DNA of 64,000 nucleotides from Nitrosococcus watsonii C-113 (GCF_000143085.1 NC_014315.1:1115001-1179000); one strand, 5' to 3'. Positions 1 through 10,129 are shown, counted from the stretch's first letter. The notes: generated by a model not told the origin, from the letters alone. Numbers and translations: made by a program.

Positions 1-716
1 CCGATTCCAGAGTTACTCAATATGCTCCAGTCAGGCTAGATGAAGCCAAGGAAGCCTTACAGCGGGCTCAGGTCGCTTGGGAGGCAGATAAGAACGTCGA
101 AGAAGTAGAACACCTTGCCTATTTGGCGCAGCAGCGTGCCGCCATTGCGGAAATGGCGGCGGCAGACAAAGCCGCTCAGGCTGAAATCAAGAATCTAGGT
201 CAGGAGCGACAGCAAATGCTCATGGACATGCATGAGCTTGAAGCGAGACAGGCTAAAGAACAAGCTAAGATGGCAGAAGTTCGAGCGGACAAGCTTGAAA
301 AAAGGCTTGCTGCGCTTAACGCTGAGAAAACTGAGCGCGGATATGTGCTTACCTTGGGGGATATTTTATTTGAAGTAGATAGTGCCGAACTAACTTCCGG
401 CGGAATGCAAAATTTATTTCGCTTGGTTACTTTTTTGAAGGAATACCCTGATCGACAGGTGGTTATTGAAGGCCATACCGATAGTACCGGCTCGGGGGTT
501 TATAATATGGAGCTTTCCCAGCGGCGTGCTGATGCAGTGTATGAATTTCTTGTGAATAATGGGATTTCACCAGCGCGTATTGCCGCCCATGGCTACGGCA
601 AAGCTTACCCGGTGGCGCCTAATAACACGGCCGCAGGCCGTCAAAAGAATCGCCGGGTAGAAATTGTGATTCTTGACGCTGGGAAAAAGGCTAAAGAGTA
701 CCAGCGCCCCGGTTGA
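1..716 (+). CDS. OmpA-family peptidoglycan-binding protein, 5' truncated by window edge
   Basis: The frame is open from base 3 and enters the window already coding, so the true start and any signal peptide lie to the left. About 110 residues rich in Ala, Glu, Gln and Lys look like a coiled coil, of the DUF4398 kind that often precedes OmpA domains. The C-terminal half is an OmpA/Pal-type domain: DILFEVDSAEL opens it, then VIEGHTDSTGSG and SQRRADAVYEFL, ending with KNRRVEIVI, the usual peptidoglycan (diaminopimelate) binding core. It probably tethers the outer membrane to the wall. A hairpin follows the stop. The family is clear; the exact member cannot be named from the fragment. Confidence 0.88.
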   Translation, partial: DSRVTQYAPVRLDEAKEALQRAQVAWEADKNVEEVEHLAYLAQQRAAIAEMAAADKAAQAEIKNLGQERQQMLMDMHELEARQAKEQAKMAEVRADKLEKRLAALNAEKTERGYVLTLGDILFEVDSAELTSGGMQNLFRLVTFLKEYPDRQVVIEGHTDSTGSGVYNMELSQRRADAVYEFLVNNGISPARIAAHGYGKAYPVAPNNTAAGRQKNRRVEIVILDAGKKAKEYQRPG

Positions 717-747
717 GGTATCGCTTACTCGCATTTGCGCATATCCC

Positions 748-777
748 GCTCCTGGAAGGCAATCGCTTTCCAGGAGC
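748..777 (+). terminator. Hairpin between convergent ompA-like gene and hflD
   Basis: GCTCCTGGAA at 748-757 pairs perfectly with TTCCAGGAGC at 768-777 around a 10-base loop. It lies between two convergent stop codons and could serve both genes. No T-run follows on the plus strand, so it is a terminator-like hairpin rather than a textbook terminator. Confidence 0.5.
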
Positions 778-815
778 TAGGGAGGAAGTTATCCAATAGG
801 AGATCTGATGAGGTG

Positions 816-1457
816 CTATGCCGCACCTGCTCGAGGTATGCGTTTTAGGAGGGTGTGCGTTTCGTATAGCAGTTGGCGGCCCTGGAACAGTAAATGGAGG
901 CGAGTCCCCCCCATCTGTCGCCAGAGTACCGCTGATCGAATAGCCGCCAGCAGCAGTGCGCGGATTCGCTCAATATTCTCCGGTTGTCGGAGATGGGTTT
1001 CTTCACCCCGAATTTGGATTCTTGGCGTCAAGGTGCTGATAGTGCTGACGTAGGTGTCGGCGAGGCGGGCGATAATGCTGGGATCTGCGGGAGAGAGTTC
1101 TTCCGTTTGCGGTTCGATGTGTTTAATCTGATCGGCGATCTGTGCCAATATTCTAGGGCGCTTTTTTAGCCGTTGCTCCAGATACATGATATTAGTAAGG
1201 TAGCGCAGCAATTCAGGGTCGGTACGGTAAGATTTTCTATTAAGTTGCTGACCCAAGACCTGCAGTCCAACACTGATTCCTTCAATATTGCCGTAGACAT
1301 CTTCCGCGCTTTTTGGATTCATCTTAAAGACGCTAGCCAAGCTGGTGGCCACCGTATCGATGGGAGCATTGCCCTGGCGCGCGATTTGCTGAACTGAGTT
1401 TAGGGCTTGTATGATGCCGGCTAAAGCCAGCGTTCGATTATACCAAACGTTGCTCAT
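816..1457 (-). CDS. hflD: HflD, high-frequency-lysogenization protein homologue
   Basis: A 213-residue protein beginning [17 protein letters not shown], matching the HflD family in length and layout: an all-helical, membrane-associated protein conserved in gammaproteobacteria next to mnmA. In E. coli HflD binds the lambda CII activator; its normal cellular role is unknown. The start chosen is the ATG at 1457, which overlaps the mnmA stop as ATGA, so the two are translationally coupled. An in-frame extension to 1508 exists but would lie inside mnmA and begins with an unlikely His/Tyr-rich stretch. Confidence 0.88.
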   Translation of the reverse strand: MSNVWYNRTLALAGIIQALNSVQQIARQGNAPIDTVATSLASVFKMNPKSAEDVYGNIEGISVGLQVLGQQLNRKSYRTDPELLRYLTNIMYLEQRLKKRPRILAQIADQIKHIEPQTEELSPADPSIIARLADTYVSTISTLTPRIQIRGEETHLRQPENIERIRALLLAAIRSAVLWRQMGGTRLHLLFQGRQLLYETHTLLKRIPRAGAA

Positions 1458-2629
1458 GAGTGTATCCCCAGTACGTCCGTAGTAGTAATGGTGCCTCCAC
1501 CAAGGCATTCATCGTTCTGATAGAAGACGATGGCTTGCCCTGGAGTAGCAGCATATTGTGGTACATCAAAAATGACCTTGATATAACCATTGGTTATTGC
1601 TGTAAGGGTGCAATGCTGATCGGCCTGGCGGTAGCGAATTTTAGCGGTACAGGAATAGGGTAAGGATGGGGGATAGCCGGCTACCCAATGCAACTGATTA
1701 GCCTCTAGTGCTAGGCTTCTCAGCCAAGGATGATCCCTGCCTTGGGCGACATAAAGGATGTTCTGTGGCAAATTTTTACCCACTACAAACCAGGGCGCAC
1801 CGTTGCTATTTTTACGGCCGCCAATGCCTAGTCCTCGCCGTTGTCCTAAGGTGTAGTACATAAGCCCATCATGCTGACCGATCCTTTCTTTATTGGGAGT
1901 GCACATTTCGCCTGGCTGCGCGGGAAGGTAGCGACTGAGAAACTCCTTGAAACGGCGTTCTCCAATAAAACAGATTCCGGTACTATCTTTTTTGCTGTGG
2001 TTAGGAAGCCGGGCTTGTATAGCAATCCGGCGGACTTGTGGTTTTTCCAACTCTCCCAACGGAAACAGCGTATGAGAAAGTTGTTTTTGCCCCAAAGTAT
2101 ACAAGAAATAGCTTTGATCCTTATTTTTATCCCGTCCTTTAAGGAGGCGATAACGTCCTTCCTGTTGGTCAATACGAGCATAATGGCCCGTAGCGATAAG
2201 CGTATTGCCGAGCGCTAGCGCATGGTCAAGGAAGGTTTTGAATTTAATTTCCCGGTTACACAGGATATCCGGATTAGGAGTACGGCCCAGGCGGTATTCT
2301 TCCAGAAAGTAGCGGAATACGCGATCCCAGTATTCTATTGCGAAATTGGCTTCATGAAAGGAGATCCCCAGCAGGGAAGTTACCGCTTGGGCGTCTTTTT
2401 TATCTTGCGCAACAGTGCATTCGGATTCGTCGGCAAAATCTACCCAGTTTTTCATAAAAAGGCCACTTATAGGATAGCCCTGCTGCTGAAGCCGAAGGGC
2501 AGCCACTGAGGAGTCGACTCCTCCGGACAGCCCCACAACCACCTTGGGTTTATTCACCTGAGTGCGCGGGGAATAGCGGGAGATGGTGCGGCCTGCTCTC
2601 GCTTCTCTGTGTTCGTTTGTGCTATGCAT
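1454..2629 (-). CDS. mnmA: tRNA-specific 2-thiouridylase MnmA
   Basis: MnmA thiolates U34 of tRNA-Lys, -Glu and -Gln, taking sulfur from a relay and using ATP. Visible motifs are the PP-loop [14 protein letters not shown], the catalytic-cysteine segment [13 protein letters not shown] and the second cysteine in [13 protein letters not shown], followed by the C-terminal beta-barrel ([13 protein letters not shown]). The open frame gives 391 residues from ATG 2629; a GTG at 2557 would give 367, closer to the family norm, with conserved sequence beginning [12 protein letters not shown]. Which start is used is uncertain. The stop overlaps hflD. Confidence 0.95.
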   Translation of the reverse strand: MHSTNEHREARAGRTISRYSPRTQVNKPKVVVGLSGGVDSSVAALRLQQQGYPISGLFMKNWVDFADESECTVAQDKKDAQAVTSLLGISFHEANFAIEYWDRVFRYFLEEYRLGRTPNPDILCNREIKFKTFLDHALALGNTLIATGHYARIDQQEGRYRLLKGRDKNKDQSYFLYTLGQKQLSHTLFPLGELEKPQVRRIAIQARLPNHSKKDSTGICFIGERRFKEFLSRYLPAQPGEMCTPNKERIGQHDGLMYYTLGQRRGLGIGGRKNSNGAPWFVVGKNLPQNILYVAQGRDHPWLRSLALEANQLHWVAGYPPSLPYSCTAKIRYRQADQHCTLTAITNGYIKVIFDVPQYAATPGQAIVFYQNDECLGGGTITTTDVLGIHS

Positions 2630-2938
2630 TCACGCTTTGCTTTTGCCTTGATCTCTGTTTTCTCTGCCTACTATGGGAAGGGAGAGCGCTTATTAAAGCC
2701 TTTGTCAATATCCATTCCTCGACCCATTATATTAAATTCTTCTTCAAAGCAGAATCTTTCTTCTTTTGATTGGAGGATGAAAAGAGAAAGATATTGATTT
2801 TGGTGGGATAATAAAGAGGCCAGCAAGAAAATATGCTTCTTCCCGTTAGGAGGAGGGAGAGTTCTTGAGCAGACAGGAAGATAGAGGAGAGTGGCTTAGA
2901 GGCTAAAATGAAAAATTTTTCGCTCATGGCAAATTAAG
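2630..2938. other. Intergenic gap between mnmA and folE2, no gene seen
   Basis: About 310 bases, AT- and purine/pyrimidine-skewed, between the end of folE2 and the start of mnmA (both minus strand). It presumably carries the mnmA promoter. A 66-codon minus-strand frame at 2727-2927 shows no recognisable protein and no convincing ribosome site. Confidence 0.5.
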
Positions 2939-3754
2939 CTAAGTACTAAGTTGCTTCTCCCGTTCAATCATTGCATAGGCAGAATGATTATGAATGGATT
3001 CAAAATTTTCCGACTCCACTCTATAGGCGGAAATACGATCATCTTGGTTAAGACGTGCAGCCACGTCACGCACCATATCTTCTACAAACTTTGGGTTATC
3101 GTAAGCACGCTCAGTCACATATTTCTCATCGGGCCGCTTGAGCAGGCCATAAATTTCGCAGGAAGCCTCCTCCTCTACCAAATCAATAATATCTTCAAGC
3201 CAAATAAAGCCTTCTATCCGCACAGCGACGGTTACATGGGAGCGTTGATTATGGGCGCCGTAGTCTGAGATTTGCTTGGAGCAGGGGCATAGACTAGTGA
3301 CGGGAACCACGACTTTAACTGTTATTTGAGGCTTATCTTCCTTGATTTCACCGAGGAAGGTGACTTGATAGTCCATCAAGCTCTGTACCTTCGAAATAGG
3401 GGCCTGCTTAGTTACAAAGTAGGGAAACCCCATTTCAATGTGCCCCGACTCGGCTTGAAGGCGGTGGCTCATCTCCCGCAACATCTCCCTAAAGGAGCGC
3501 ACGGTGATCTCGTGCTCATGCTGATTTAGGATTTCCACGAAGCGGGACATGTGTGTCCCTTTGAAATGGTGGGGTAAGTCCACATACATATTGAAACTCG
3601 CTACGGTATGTTGTTCCCCACCGCTGCGGTCGCTGACTCGCACAGGGTGGCGAATATCTTTAATTCCCACCTTGTTGATGGCAATCTGCCGTTTGTCGGT
3701 TTTTGCTTGTACGTCTTCGATAGGGTGGTCTACCGCTGGGACAATTGGATTCAT
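2939..3754 (-). CDS. folE2: GTP cyclohydrolase IB, FolE2
   Basis: A 271-residue FolE2-type enzyme that converts GTP to 7,8-dihydroneopterin triphosphate, the entry step for folate and queuosine. Landmarks are the N-terminal [10 protein letters not shown], the cysteine segment [13 protein letters not shown], the [11 protein letters not shown] strand and a conserved [11 protein letters not shown] near the end. FolE2 is the metal-flexible alternative to zinc-dependent FolE. Its start overlaps the queD stop by four bases (ATGA). The pairing points to supply of dihydroneopterin triphosphate to QueD, although folate synthesis may use it too. Confidence 0.95.
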   Translation of the reverse strand: MNPIVPAVDHPIEDVQAKTDKRQIAINKVGIKDIRHPVRVSDRSGGEQHTVASFNMYVDLPHHFKGTHMSRFVEILNQHEHEITVRSFREMLREMSHRLQAESGHIEMGFPYFVTKQAPISKVQSLMDYQVTFLGEIKEDKPQITVKVVVPVTSLCPCSKQISDYGAHNQRSHVTVAVRIEGFIWLEDIIDLVEEEASCEIYGLLKRPDEKYVTERAYDNPKFVEDMVRDVAARLNQDDRISAYRVESENFESIHNHSAYAMIEREKQLST

Positions 3755-4140
3755 GGTGATTGATCCTCTGTATAACGCACGCAGGCACGTTCAGTCTCCC
3801 ACAAGGTAATAGCGCTTACCCATGCCCGTTCATTATTAAGCTGTTGGCTTAGGCCACGGTAAAAAAAAGCTGCTAAATTTTCAGCGGTGGGATTGATACG
3901 GTCAAAGGGGGAGATATCATTTAGGTAACGATGGTCAAGTTGAGCACATAGTTGGCGCGCACTCTTCTTGATGTCTTTAAAGTCCATGACCATACCTTGC
4001 TGATCCAATGCTTGGGCAGTGACTTCCACCTCTAGTTTCCAATTGTGTCCGTGCATACGGCGGCACTCCCCAGGATAATCGCGGAGAGTGTGGGCCGAGG
4101 AAAAATCGGTAAGGATTTTAAGGGTATATGTGATTGCCAT
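3751..4140 (-). CDS. queD: 6-carboxytetrahydropterin synthase QueD
   Basis: A 129-residue PTPS/QueD-fold protein. QueD converts dihydroneopterin triphosphate to 6-carboxy-5,6,7,8-tetrahydropterin on the way to queuosine. Zinc-ligand histidines are in FSSAHTL and [10 protein letters not shown], the catalytic cysteine in GECRRMHGH, and the substrate-binding glutamate region in [18 protein letters not shown] holds a further catalytic His. The Cys plus short length fit QueD rather than eukaryote-type PTPS. It is first of the queD-folE2 pair and overlaps folE2 by four bases. Confidence 0.93.
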   Translation of the reverse strand: MAITYTLKILTDFSSAHTLRDYPGECRRMHGHNWKLEVEVTAQALDQQGMVMDFKDIKKSARQLCAQLDHRYLNDISPFDRINPTAENLAAFFYRGLSQQLNNERAWVSAITLWETERACVRYTEDQSP

Positions 4141-4194
4141 CGTTAACTCTGGATATTGTACTAGGTCATCGTCATGCTGGCAAAGTAGAAGTGA

Positions 4195-5085
4195 TTAATG
4201 ACGGCGTTTGACGATAAAGTCTGCTAACCATTCCAAATGTTCCGTGGAGGCATCGATTGCCCGTAAGGCTTGGTGAGCATCCTCCAACAAGCTTTGGGCT
4301 CTAGCCTTGGCTTGGATTAAGCCGAGCAGCGAGGGATAGGTTGGTTTATCTTGGGCCTTGTCCGAACCTTGAGGCTTACCTAGGGTAGCGGTATCGCTCT
4401 CTACATCAAGCACATCGTCCTGGATTTGGAAGGCTAATCCAATACATTGAGCAAAATGGTCAAGTTTTTCTATTGTATCTTGCGTGATAGCTGGCTGACA
4501 CCAAGCCCCCAATAGGACACTGGCGCGAATCAGCGCCCCGGTTTTTAGCCGGTGCATGGTTTCCATCTCGGAAAGTGTTAGCTGTATGCCTACCGAATCC
4601 AGATCAATGGCCTGGCCTCCCGCCATTCCGCGGGAACCCGCTGCTTCTGCCAATAATTTTAGCATATTGATTTGATTCTCGGCCGGAATAGTAGAGGCAG
4701 GTTCGGCCAGTATGCGGAAAGCCAATGCTTGGAGCGCATCCCCCGCCAGTAAAGCGGTAGTTTCGCCGAAAGCCTTGTGGCAAGTGGGTTGGCCGCGCCG
4801 TAAGTCGTCATTATCCATGCTGGGTAGATCGTCATGGACTAGGGAGTAGGCGTGAATGAGTTCTACCGCGCTTGCAGGAGCATCCAGCGCCGCTTCAGCA
4901 ACTCCCACGGCCATCCCCGCACTATAGGTTAACAATGGTCGAAGCCGTTTGCCTCCTCCCAAGACCGCGTAACGCATTGCCTCGTGTAACCGTTTTGGTG
5001 GCTTGCTCGCCGGGGGGAGCGTTTTTTCCAACGCCTGCTCAACACGAGCCTGTAAGGCGTTGACCCAATCCTCGGTGGATGACAT
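4195..5085 (-). CDS. ispA: Farnesyl diphosphate synthase IspA
   Basis: A 296-residue all-helical trans-isoprenyl diphosphate synthase that condenses IPP with DMAPP and geranyl diphosphate. The first aspartate-rich motif is DDLPSMDNDD and the second DDVLD, with GGKRLRPLL (IPP binding), GGQAIDLD and the typical short-chain residues before the first motif. It lies one base after the xseB stop, the common xseB-ispA-dxs arrangement. Here dxs does not follow: queD is next on the same strand after about 55 bases. Confidence 0.94.
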   Translation of the reverse strand: MSSTEDWVNALQARVEQALEKTLPPASKPPKRLHEAMRYAVLGGGKRLRPLLTYSAGMAVGVAEAALDAPASAVELIHAYSLVHDDLPSMDNDDLRRGQPTCHKAFGETTALLAGDALQALAFRILAEPASTIPAENQINMLKLLAEAAGSRGMAGGQAIDLDSVGIQLTLSEMETMHRLKTGALIRASVLLGAWCQPAITQDTIEKLDHFAQCIGLAFQIQDDVLDVESDTATLGKPQGSDKAQDKPTYPSLLGLIQAKARAQSLLEDAHQALRAIDASTEHLEWLADFIVKRRH

Positions 5086-5086
5086 G

Positions 5087-5320
5087 CTATTCCTCGTTGG
5101 GAAAATCGTTTATTTGTTCTTTTTCCTGTTTCTGCTGCAAAATTTGCACTTTTTGTTCAGCATCATGCAGCGTTTCTTGGCAAAGCTGGGACAGTTTGAC
5201 ACCCCGTTCGTATAGACGCAGAGACTCTTCTAAACTTACTTCGCCCTGCTCCATACGTGAGACTAGGGTTTCTAGCTCGGCAAGGGCGGATTCGAAATCA
5301 AGTTTATTACGCTTCGGCAT
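5087..5320 (-). CDS. xseB: Exodeoxyribonuclease VII small subunit
   Basis: A 77-residue helical protein with the family signature FESALAELETLVSRMEQG followed by VSLEESLRLYERGVKL. XseB binds in multiple copies to XseA to form the enzyme that degrades single-stranded DNA to oligonucleotides. The C-terminal tail is Gln/Lys/Glu-rich. It is immediately upstream of ispA and probably cotranscribed with it. xseA is not in the window. Confidence 0.92.
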   Translation of the reverse strand: MPKRNKLDFESALAELETLVSRMEQGEVSLEESLRLYERGVKLSQLCQETLHDAEQKVQILQQKQEKEQINDFPNEE

Positions 5321-5434
5321 TACTTAAGAAAGGCTTGTGAGGAAAACCTGCTAACCTAACGTAGGCTGGTTCAGGGGTCAACTAAATGGTAACTCCTATT
5401 CTATCCTGCTTAGACCTAATTGCGGACAGAGGCT

Positions 5435-6367
5435 ATGAGCAAGCTCATTAGAGGTTTATACAACTTGCAATCCTGCCAACAAAGCGGTGTTGCCACTATT
5501 GGTAACTTTGATGGGCTTCATTTGGGGCATCAGGCGGTACTGCGTCAATTGGCCGCCAAAGCCGCGGAACTTCAACAGCCATCGCTGCTTATTACTTTTG
5601 AACCGTCTCCTAGTGAATTTCTTGCCCCTGCAAAGGCGCCGGCAAGGTTGACTCAATTTCGGGAAAAGTTTGAAATCCTCCGTGCTCAACCAGTAGATTG
5701 GATGCTTTGTCTGCGCTTCAACTCGCTCCTTGCACGCATGGAAGCCACTGACTTTATCCGTATAGTGCTGGTAGAAAAATTAAACCTCCGTTATCTCGTT
5801 GCAGGGAAGGATTTTTGTTTCGGGCGGGATCGCCGCGGTAATTTGACGTTGTTGCAAAGGGCGGGCAAATATTATGGTTTTGAAGTCGCTCCCATGCCCG
5901 CTCTCTGCCTGGAGAAAGCACGGATCAGTAGTACGCGCGTCCGCCAAGCACTAGCCCAGGGCAATTTAAGCAGGGCGGAGCAACTCCTCGGACGGCCCTA
6001 TCGTATGAGCGGGCGCGTCATTCAAGGTGACAAACGAGGCCGGACGCTGGGGTTCCCTACGGCGAATATTGCCTTACGGCGCCACCGGACACCGCTTACG
6101 GGTGTTTTTGCGGTGGAGGTTTATGGGCTAGACTATAAACCGTTGCCGGGAGTTGCTAATGTGGGTGTGCGGCCTACCATTGGTGGCCATCGTGCCCTCC
6201 TAGAAGTCCATCTGTTGGATTTTGAGAGGGATATTTATGGTTGTTACCTTCAGGTGGATTTCCTGCGCCAATTGCGCCCAGAAAAACGCTTTGAATCTCT
6301 CGCTGCCTTGGGCCAGCAAATTGAGAGAGATTGCAATAGGGCGCGAAAATTCTTTACCTCTCGCTAG
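5435..6367 (+). CDS. ribF: Bifunctional riboflavin kinase / FAD synthetase RibF
   Basis: A 310-residue enzyme that phosphorylates riboflavin to FMN and adenylylates FMN to FAD. The N-terminal nucleotidyltransferase domain shows GNFDGLHLGHQAV and ISSTRVRQAL; the C-terminal flavokinase domain shows GDKRGRTLGFPTANI and NVGVRPTI. I use the ATG at 5435 (MSKLIRGLYNL); a TTG 15 bases upstream is in frame but adds nothing conserved. It is divergent from xseB. The usual partners ileS and lspA are not next to it. Confidence 0.95.
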   Translation: MSKLIRGLYNLQSCQQSGVATIGNFDGLHLGHQAVLRQLAAKAAELQQPSLLITFEPSPSEFLAPAKAPARLTQFREKFEILRAQPVDWMLCLRFNSLLARMEATDFIRIVLVEKLNLRYLVAGKDFCFGRDRRGNLTLLQRAGKYYGFEVAPMPALCLEKARISSTRVRQALAQGNLSRAEQLLGRPYRMSGRVIQGDKRGRTLGFPTANIALRRHRTPLTGVFAVEVYGLDYKPLPGVANVGVRPTIGGHRALLEVHLLDFERDIYGCYLQVDFLRQLRPEKRFESLAALGQQIERDCNRARKFFTSR

Positions 6368-6649
6368 AGTTCTTTAATTTTCTCATTGCTAAGAGCGGCG
6401 TTCTACCGGCGGTAGGCCATGGGCGGCGAGGGTGATGGTGATATCCGGCTGAGGGTTATGCACGCTAACTCGTGGCCAGCCCGAAGCACCCGTTGAAGCG
6501 CGAATTCTCCAGGCGGATGAGATTTTGTAAGAACAAAATTGAAATCATTCATAGCGAAATTCCAAATCTATTTTATATGACTTTGGGAAACGGATAAGTA
6601 TATGGATGCTCAAGAAGAAGATTTCAGTTTATTTGAAATCGTCCTCTTA

Positions 6650-9166
6650 ATGAAGGAAGCCTTAATTACGGCAGTGGTGATAGTCTGGCTCGGTAGCGCT
6701 ACCGCTGCCCCCTTGGACGATTCGCCAGCCAGCGGTCTTGTTGATGAGCGGCCAGCAGAGAATATACCATCTGCCTTAACGCAAGCTAGCATCGCCAGCA
6801 CCTACGGCCAAATGCCCCTGAGTTTTGAGCTTAACCAAGGGCAAACTGATTCCGCAGTTAAATTTTTTGCCCGGGGTGCTGGCTACCAGCTCTTTTTAAC
6901 CGCTACCGAAGCGGTGCTGGCTTTGCAACAGCTTGCTGGAGAATCTGTGCATAAAAGTGTCAAAAACCCCAACAGTGTGTTCCTGCGTATGCAGCTCCTG
7001 GAAGCTAATGCCATGCCGCAGGTCTCTAGTTTGGAAATGTTGCCTGGTAAAGTCAACTATTTCCGGGGAAAAGATCAAACTCAATGGCGCACCGGTATCC
7101 CCACCTACGCCAAAGTGAAATATGAGTCAGTGTATCCAGGGATCGATCTGGTCTATTACGGCAATCCGCGGCAACTGGAATATGATTTTATTGTTGCTCC
7201 TGGCGCCGATCCCAAAACTATCCGGCTGGCTTTCCAGGGAGCCGACAAGCTGGAAGTCAATGCCCAGGGGGATTTGGTGATAGAGACGACAGGGGGTCCG
7301 GTACGGTTCAAAAAGCCGCTTATTTATCAAGCGATCGGCGGAAATCGTCAGAAAGTGGCCGGTCGCTATGTGCTTGGGGAAAGCCACCAGGTAAAGTTTG
7401 AGGTAGCAGCCTATGATACCGACAAGCCCCTGATTATCGACCCGGTGTTGAGCTATTCCACTTATTTGGGAGGTAAGGAATTGGTGGATATAGGCAGTAG
7501 TATCGCCGCGGATGCGGAAGGCCATGCCTATGTGACTGGCTGGACCAGCTCGGTAAGTTTTCCTGTTTTAAACGCTGCTCAGCCCCAACCTAGCCATGCT
7601 AATAACGGTTCTAGTGATGCCTTTATTGCCAAACTTAGCTCCGATAGTCATCTTGTTTATGTCACTTATCTTGGCGGCTGCTGTGATGAACGGGGCCGAG
7701 GCATCGCGGTGGATCTTGAGGGGAATGCTTATATCACGGGATGGACTTCTTCCTTTGATTTTCCCACTTTTAACCCCTTGCAGCCCAATTGTTTCCTTGA
7801 TCAGCAGTTTGGCGCCTGCCTTGCAGCTTTTGTTACTAAATTAGGCGCCGACGGCGCCATGGTTTATTCGACTTTTCTTGGCGGCGATGGCAACGATGAT
7901 GCTAGAGATATTGCCGTGGATACCAAGGGCCAGGCTTATATAACGGGAACGACTGCTTCGACTAATTTTCCTCTGGTCAACGGGTTGCAAACGGCTTTAC
8001 GAAACTTTGATGTCTTCGTGACCAAGCTGAATGCGGAGGGATCGCGTATTTTGTACTCCACCTATCTGGGTGGTTCCGATATAGCAGGGTCATCTCGTGA
8101 ACCGTTTTTTAGCTCTGAGGGGGTCGGGGGTATTGCTGTGGATGGCGAGGAGAATGCTTATGTAACCGGATGGACCAATGCCATCGACTTTCCCCTAATA
8201 AATGGTTTTCAGGGAACTACCGCCAGCTCTAGGGATGCCTTTATGGCTAAAATCGACACCACCGTTGCTGGTGCGGCATCCCTTGTGTATTCGACTTTGC
8301 TCGGTGGCGCTGCAGGTGCCGATTACGCAATTGGGATCGCCGTGGATGCGGTGGGCCAAGCGTATATTCTTGGACAAACCTTGGCCCATGATTTTCCTAC
8401 CAAAAATGCCCTGCAGCCTGATTTCGCTGGCGGAGGCACGCTTCTTTTCCCTAATTTCCCTAGCGATGCCTTCGTAGCTAAGATCGATCCTTCCCGAGTA
8501 GGGGAGGACTCCCTTGTTTATGCCACTTATTTAGGGGGAAGCGAAAGCGAAGGTGTTTTCCCGAGTTTTAAGCTCGGTGACATTGCCGTGAACAGATGGG
8601 GCCAGGCTTATATAACTGGAAGCACCATGTCGCTTGACTTTCCCACCATTCATCCCTTGCAGGCCAGTTGCGCCTTGCGCTCCGATGGGTTTTGCCGGGA
8701 TAGCTTTGTCTCGAAATTGAGCGCTGATGGCTCTGCTTTGCTGTTTTCTACTTATTGGGGCGGTAGTAGTGCCGATTTCGGTACTGGCATTGCTCTGAGC
8801 GGTGAGGGCGGGATCTATATCACTGGGGTTACCCGCTCCTCGGATTTTCCCATCCTTAATCCTTTGCAACCAGCCTTAGCGGGTTCAATGGATGTTTTTG
8901 TCACTAAAATCCTTGATACTCGGCTTCTCGATTGCCCTGCGGGGGTTTTTAGCCCTATTATTGGGAGCAATTTTTATGGGGCAATCTTTGCCGATGGCGG
9001 TAGTATACTGACTGGCAATCCTTTGACTCTGATCTTAAATAGCTTGAAGTCCGACACCACTTTTGGTCCTCTGACAGCAATATTAGGCGATTTATTTCCC
9101 TGTCCGTTAAGTGGCGTAAAGGTAGGGAGGAAAGTATCGAATAGGTTGTCAAAAGCCGAAAATTAA
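6650..9166 (+). CDS. Exported SBBP-repeat (beta-propeller-like) protein
   Basis: Using the ATG at 6650 gives an 838-residue protein with a signal peptide (ITAVVIVWLGSATAA). An N-terminal DUF7948-like region opens with LSFELNQGQTD. About seven repeats of 45-70 residues follow, each of the form YSTYLGG...GIAVD..GNAYITGWT...DFP, the SBBP repeat. The spacing fits a single seven-bladed propeller. The C-terminal roughly 100 residues are unrelated to the repeats and contain two cysteines (LDCPAG, LFPCPLS). Function is unknown; such proteins are usually extracellular or surface-associated. An earlier ATG at 6602 would bury the signal peptide 16 residues in. Confidence 0.88.
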   Translation: MKEALITAVVIVWLGSATAAPLDDSPASGLVDERPAENIPSALTQASIASTYGQMPLSFELNQGQTDSAVKFFARGAGYQLFLTATEAVLALQQLAGESVHKSVKNPNSVFLRMQLLEANAMPQVSSLEMLPGKVNYFRGKDQTQWRTGIPTYAKVKYESVYPGIDLVYYGNPRQLEYDFIVAPGADPKTIRLAFQGADKLEVNAQGDLVIETTGGPVRFKKPLIYQAIGGNRQKVAGRYVLGESHQVKFEVAAYDTDKPLIIDPVLSYSTYLGGKELVDIGSSIAADAEGHAYVTGWTSSVSFPVLNAAQPQPSHANNGSSDAFIAKLSSDSHLVYVTYLGGCCDERGRGIAVDLEGNAYITGWTSSFDFPTFNPLQPNCFLDQQFGACLAAFVTKLGADGAMVYSTFLGGDGNDDARDIAVDTKGQAYITGTTASTNFPLVNGLQTALRNFDVFVTKLNAEGSRILYSTYLGGSDIAGSSREPFFSSEGVGGIAVDGEENAYVTGWTNAIDFPLINGFQGTTASSRDAFMAKIDTTVAGAASLVYSTLLGGAAGADYAIGIAVDAVGQAYILGQTLAHDFPTKNALQPDFAGGGTLLFPNFPSDAFVAKIDPSRVGEDSLVYATYLGGSESEGVFPSFKLGDIAVNRWGQAYITGSTMSLDFPTIHPLQASCALRSDGFCRDSFVSKLSADGSALLFSTYWGGSSADFGTGIALSGEGGIYITGVTRSSDFPILNPLQPALAGSMDVFVTKILDTRLLDCPAGVFSPIIGSNFYGAIFADGGSILTGNPLTLILNSLKSDTTFGPLTAILGDLFPCPLSGVKVGRKVSNRLSKAEN

Positions 9167-9172
9167 CGCTTA

Positions 9173-10129
9173 CTAGCTGACTAAATTACAGGGTTTGCCA
9201 GCGAGAAAACCGCGAATATTTTTGGCGACTTGGGTAAGGAGGTACTGGCGTGCCTCGCGGCTGTTCCAGGCTACGTGGGGGGTGAGAATCAAATTGGGAA
9301 TATCTGGCGCTAATAAGGGATTGCCGTGCCGGGGAGGTTCTTGGCTCAATACATCTACTCCTGCACCCCCGAGCTGCCCCTTGCGCAGGGCATCGGCGAG
9401 CGCCTGCTCGTCTACGATCCCGCCACGGGCAGCGTTAATGAGCAGTGCATCGGAGCGCATTGAAGCCAATTCGTCCGGGCCGATTAAACCCGTTGTTTCC
9501 GGAGTTAGGGGGCAATGGAGACTAAGGATATCCACCAGGGGAAGCAGGTCTTTGAGGGGGATACGACCTGGCCTATTAGAGGTATTCGGTCGTTGTGCTA
9601 TAAGTACAGTCATCCCAAATGCCTTAGCGATTTGGGCGACCGCCTGGCCTAGCTCACCATAACCTATAATCCCGAAGGTTTTTCCTACAAGTTCCCGGCA
9701 CGGAAAGTCCGGTACCGTAAAATGAGGACTATGCTGCCAAGCACCTGTGGTTGCTGCGTGACTAGTGGCGGCGAGGCGCCGGGTAAGCGCTAAAATTAAT
9801 GCGAAAACATGTTCCACTACAGAGGCAGTACAGTAGCCTCGGACATTGCAGACAGCAATTCCTAGGCGGCGGGCCGTCTCCAAGTCTACATTGTTGGTTC
9901 CCGTTGCAGCGATGCAAACCAATTGTAAATGAGGGGCTTGCTTTAAGATTGAACCAGTCAGGGCAATTTTGTTAGTAACAGCAATGGTAGCTTGCCGGAT
10001 ACGATCAATGATTTCGCTCGTAGTGGCACTGGTCCCATAGTATTTCCACTGCGGGATAATCGCTTCTAGGGGCGAAAAGTCAAGGTCGGCCGGGTGGAGC
10101 GTATCTTGATCAAGGAATACGCCTTGCAT
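9173..10129 (-). CDS. NAD(P)-dependent D-2-hydroxyacid dehydrogenase, glycerate dehydrogenase-like
   Basis: A 318-residue dehydrogenase of the D-isomer-specific 2-hydroxyacid family. The Rossmann motif is FGIIGYGELGQAVAQIA. The catalytic Arg is in NAARGGIVDEQAL, Glu in SQEPP and His in LTPHVAWNS. Overall resemblance is to HprA-type hydroxypyruvate reductase/glycerate dehydrogenase, which reduces hydroxypyruvate to glycerate; substrate cannot be fixed from sequence alone. Its stop lies six bases from the stop of the convergent SBBP gene. Confidence 0.9.
   Translation of the reverse strand: MQGVFLDQDTLHPADLDFSPLEAIIPQWKYYGTSATTSEIIDRIRQATIAVTNKIALTGSILKQAPHLQLVCIAATGTNNVDLETARRLGIAVCNVRGYCTASVVEHVFALILALTRRLAATSHAATTGAWQHSPHFTVPDFPCRELVGKTFGIIGYGELGQAVAQIAKAFGMTVLIAQRPNTSNRPGRIPLKDLLPLVDILSLHCPLTPETTGLIGPDELASMRSDALLINAARGGIVDEQALADALRKGQLGGAGVDVLSQEPPRHGNPLLAPDIPNLILTPHVAWNSREARQYLLTQVAKNIRGFLAGKPCNLVS

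Noticed and set aside
2727-2927. 66-codon minus-strand frame after folE2
   Set aside because: No recognisable family, no clear ribosome site, composition unlike the neighbouring genes.
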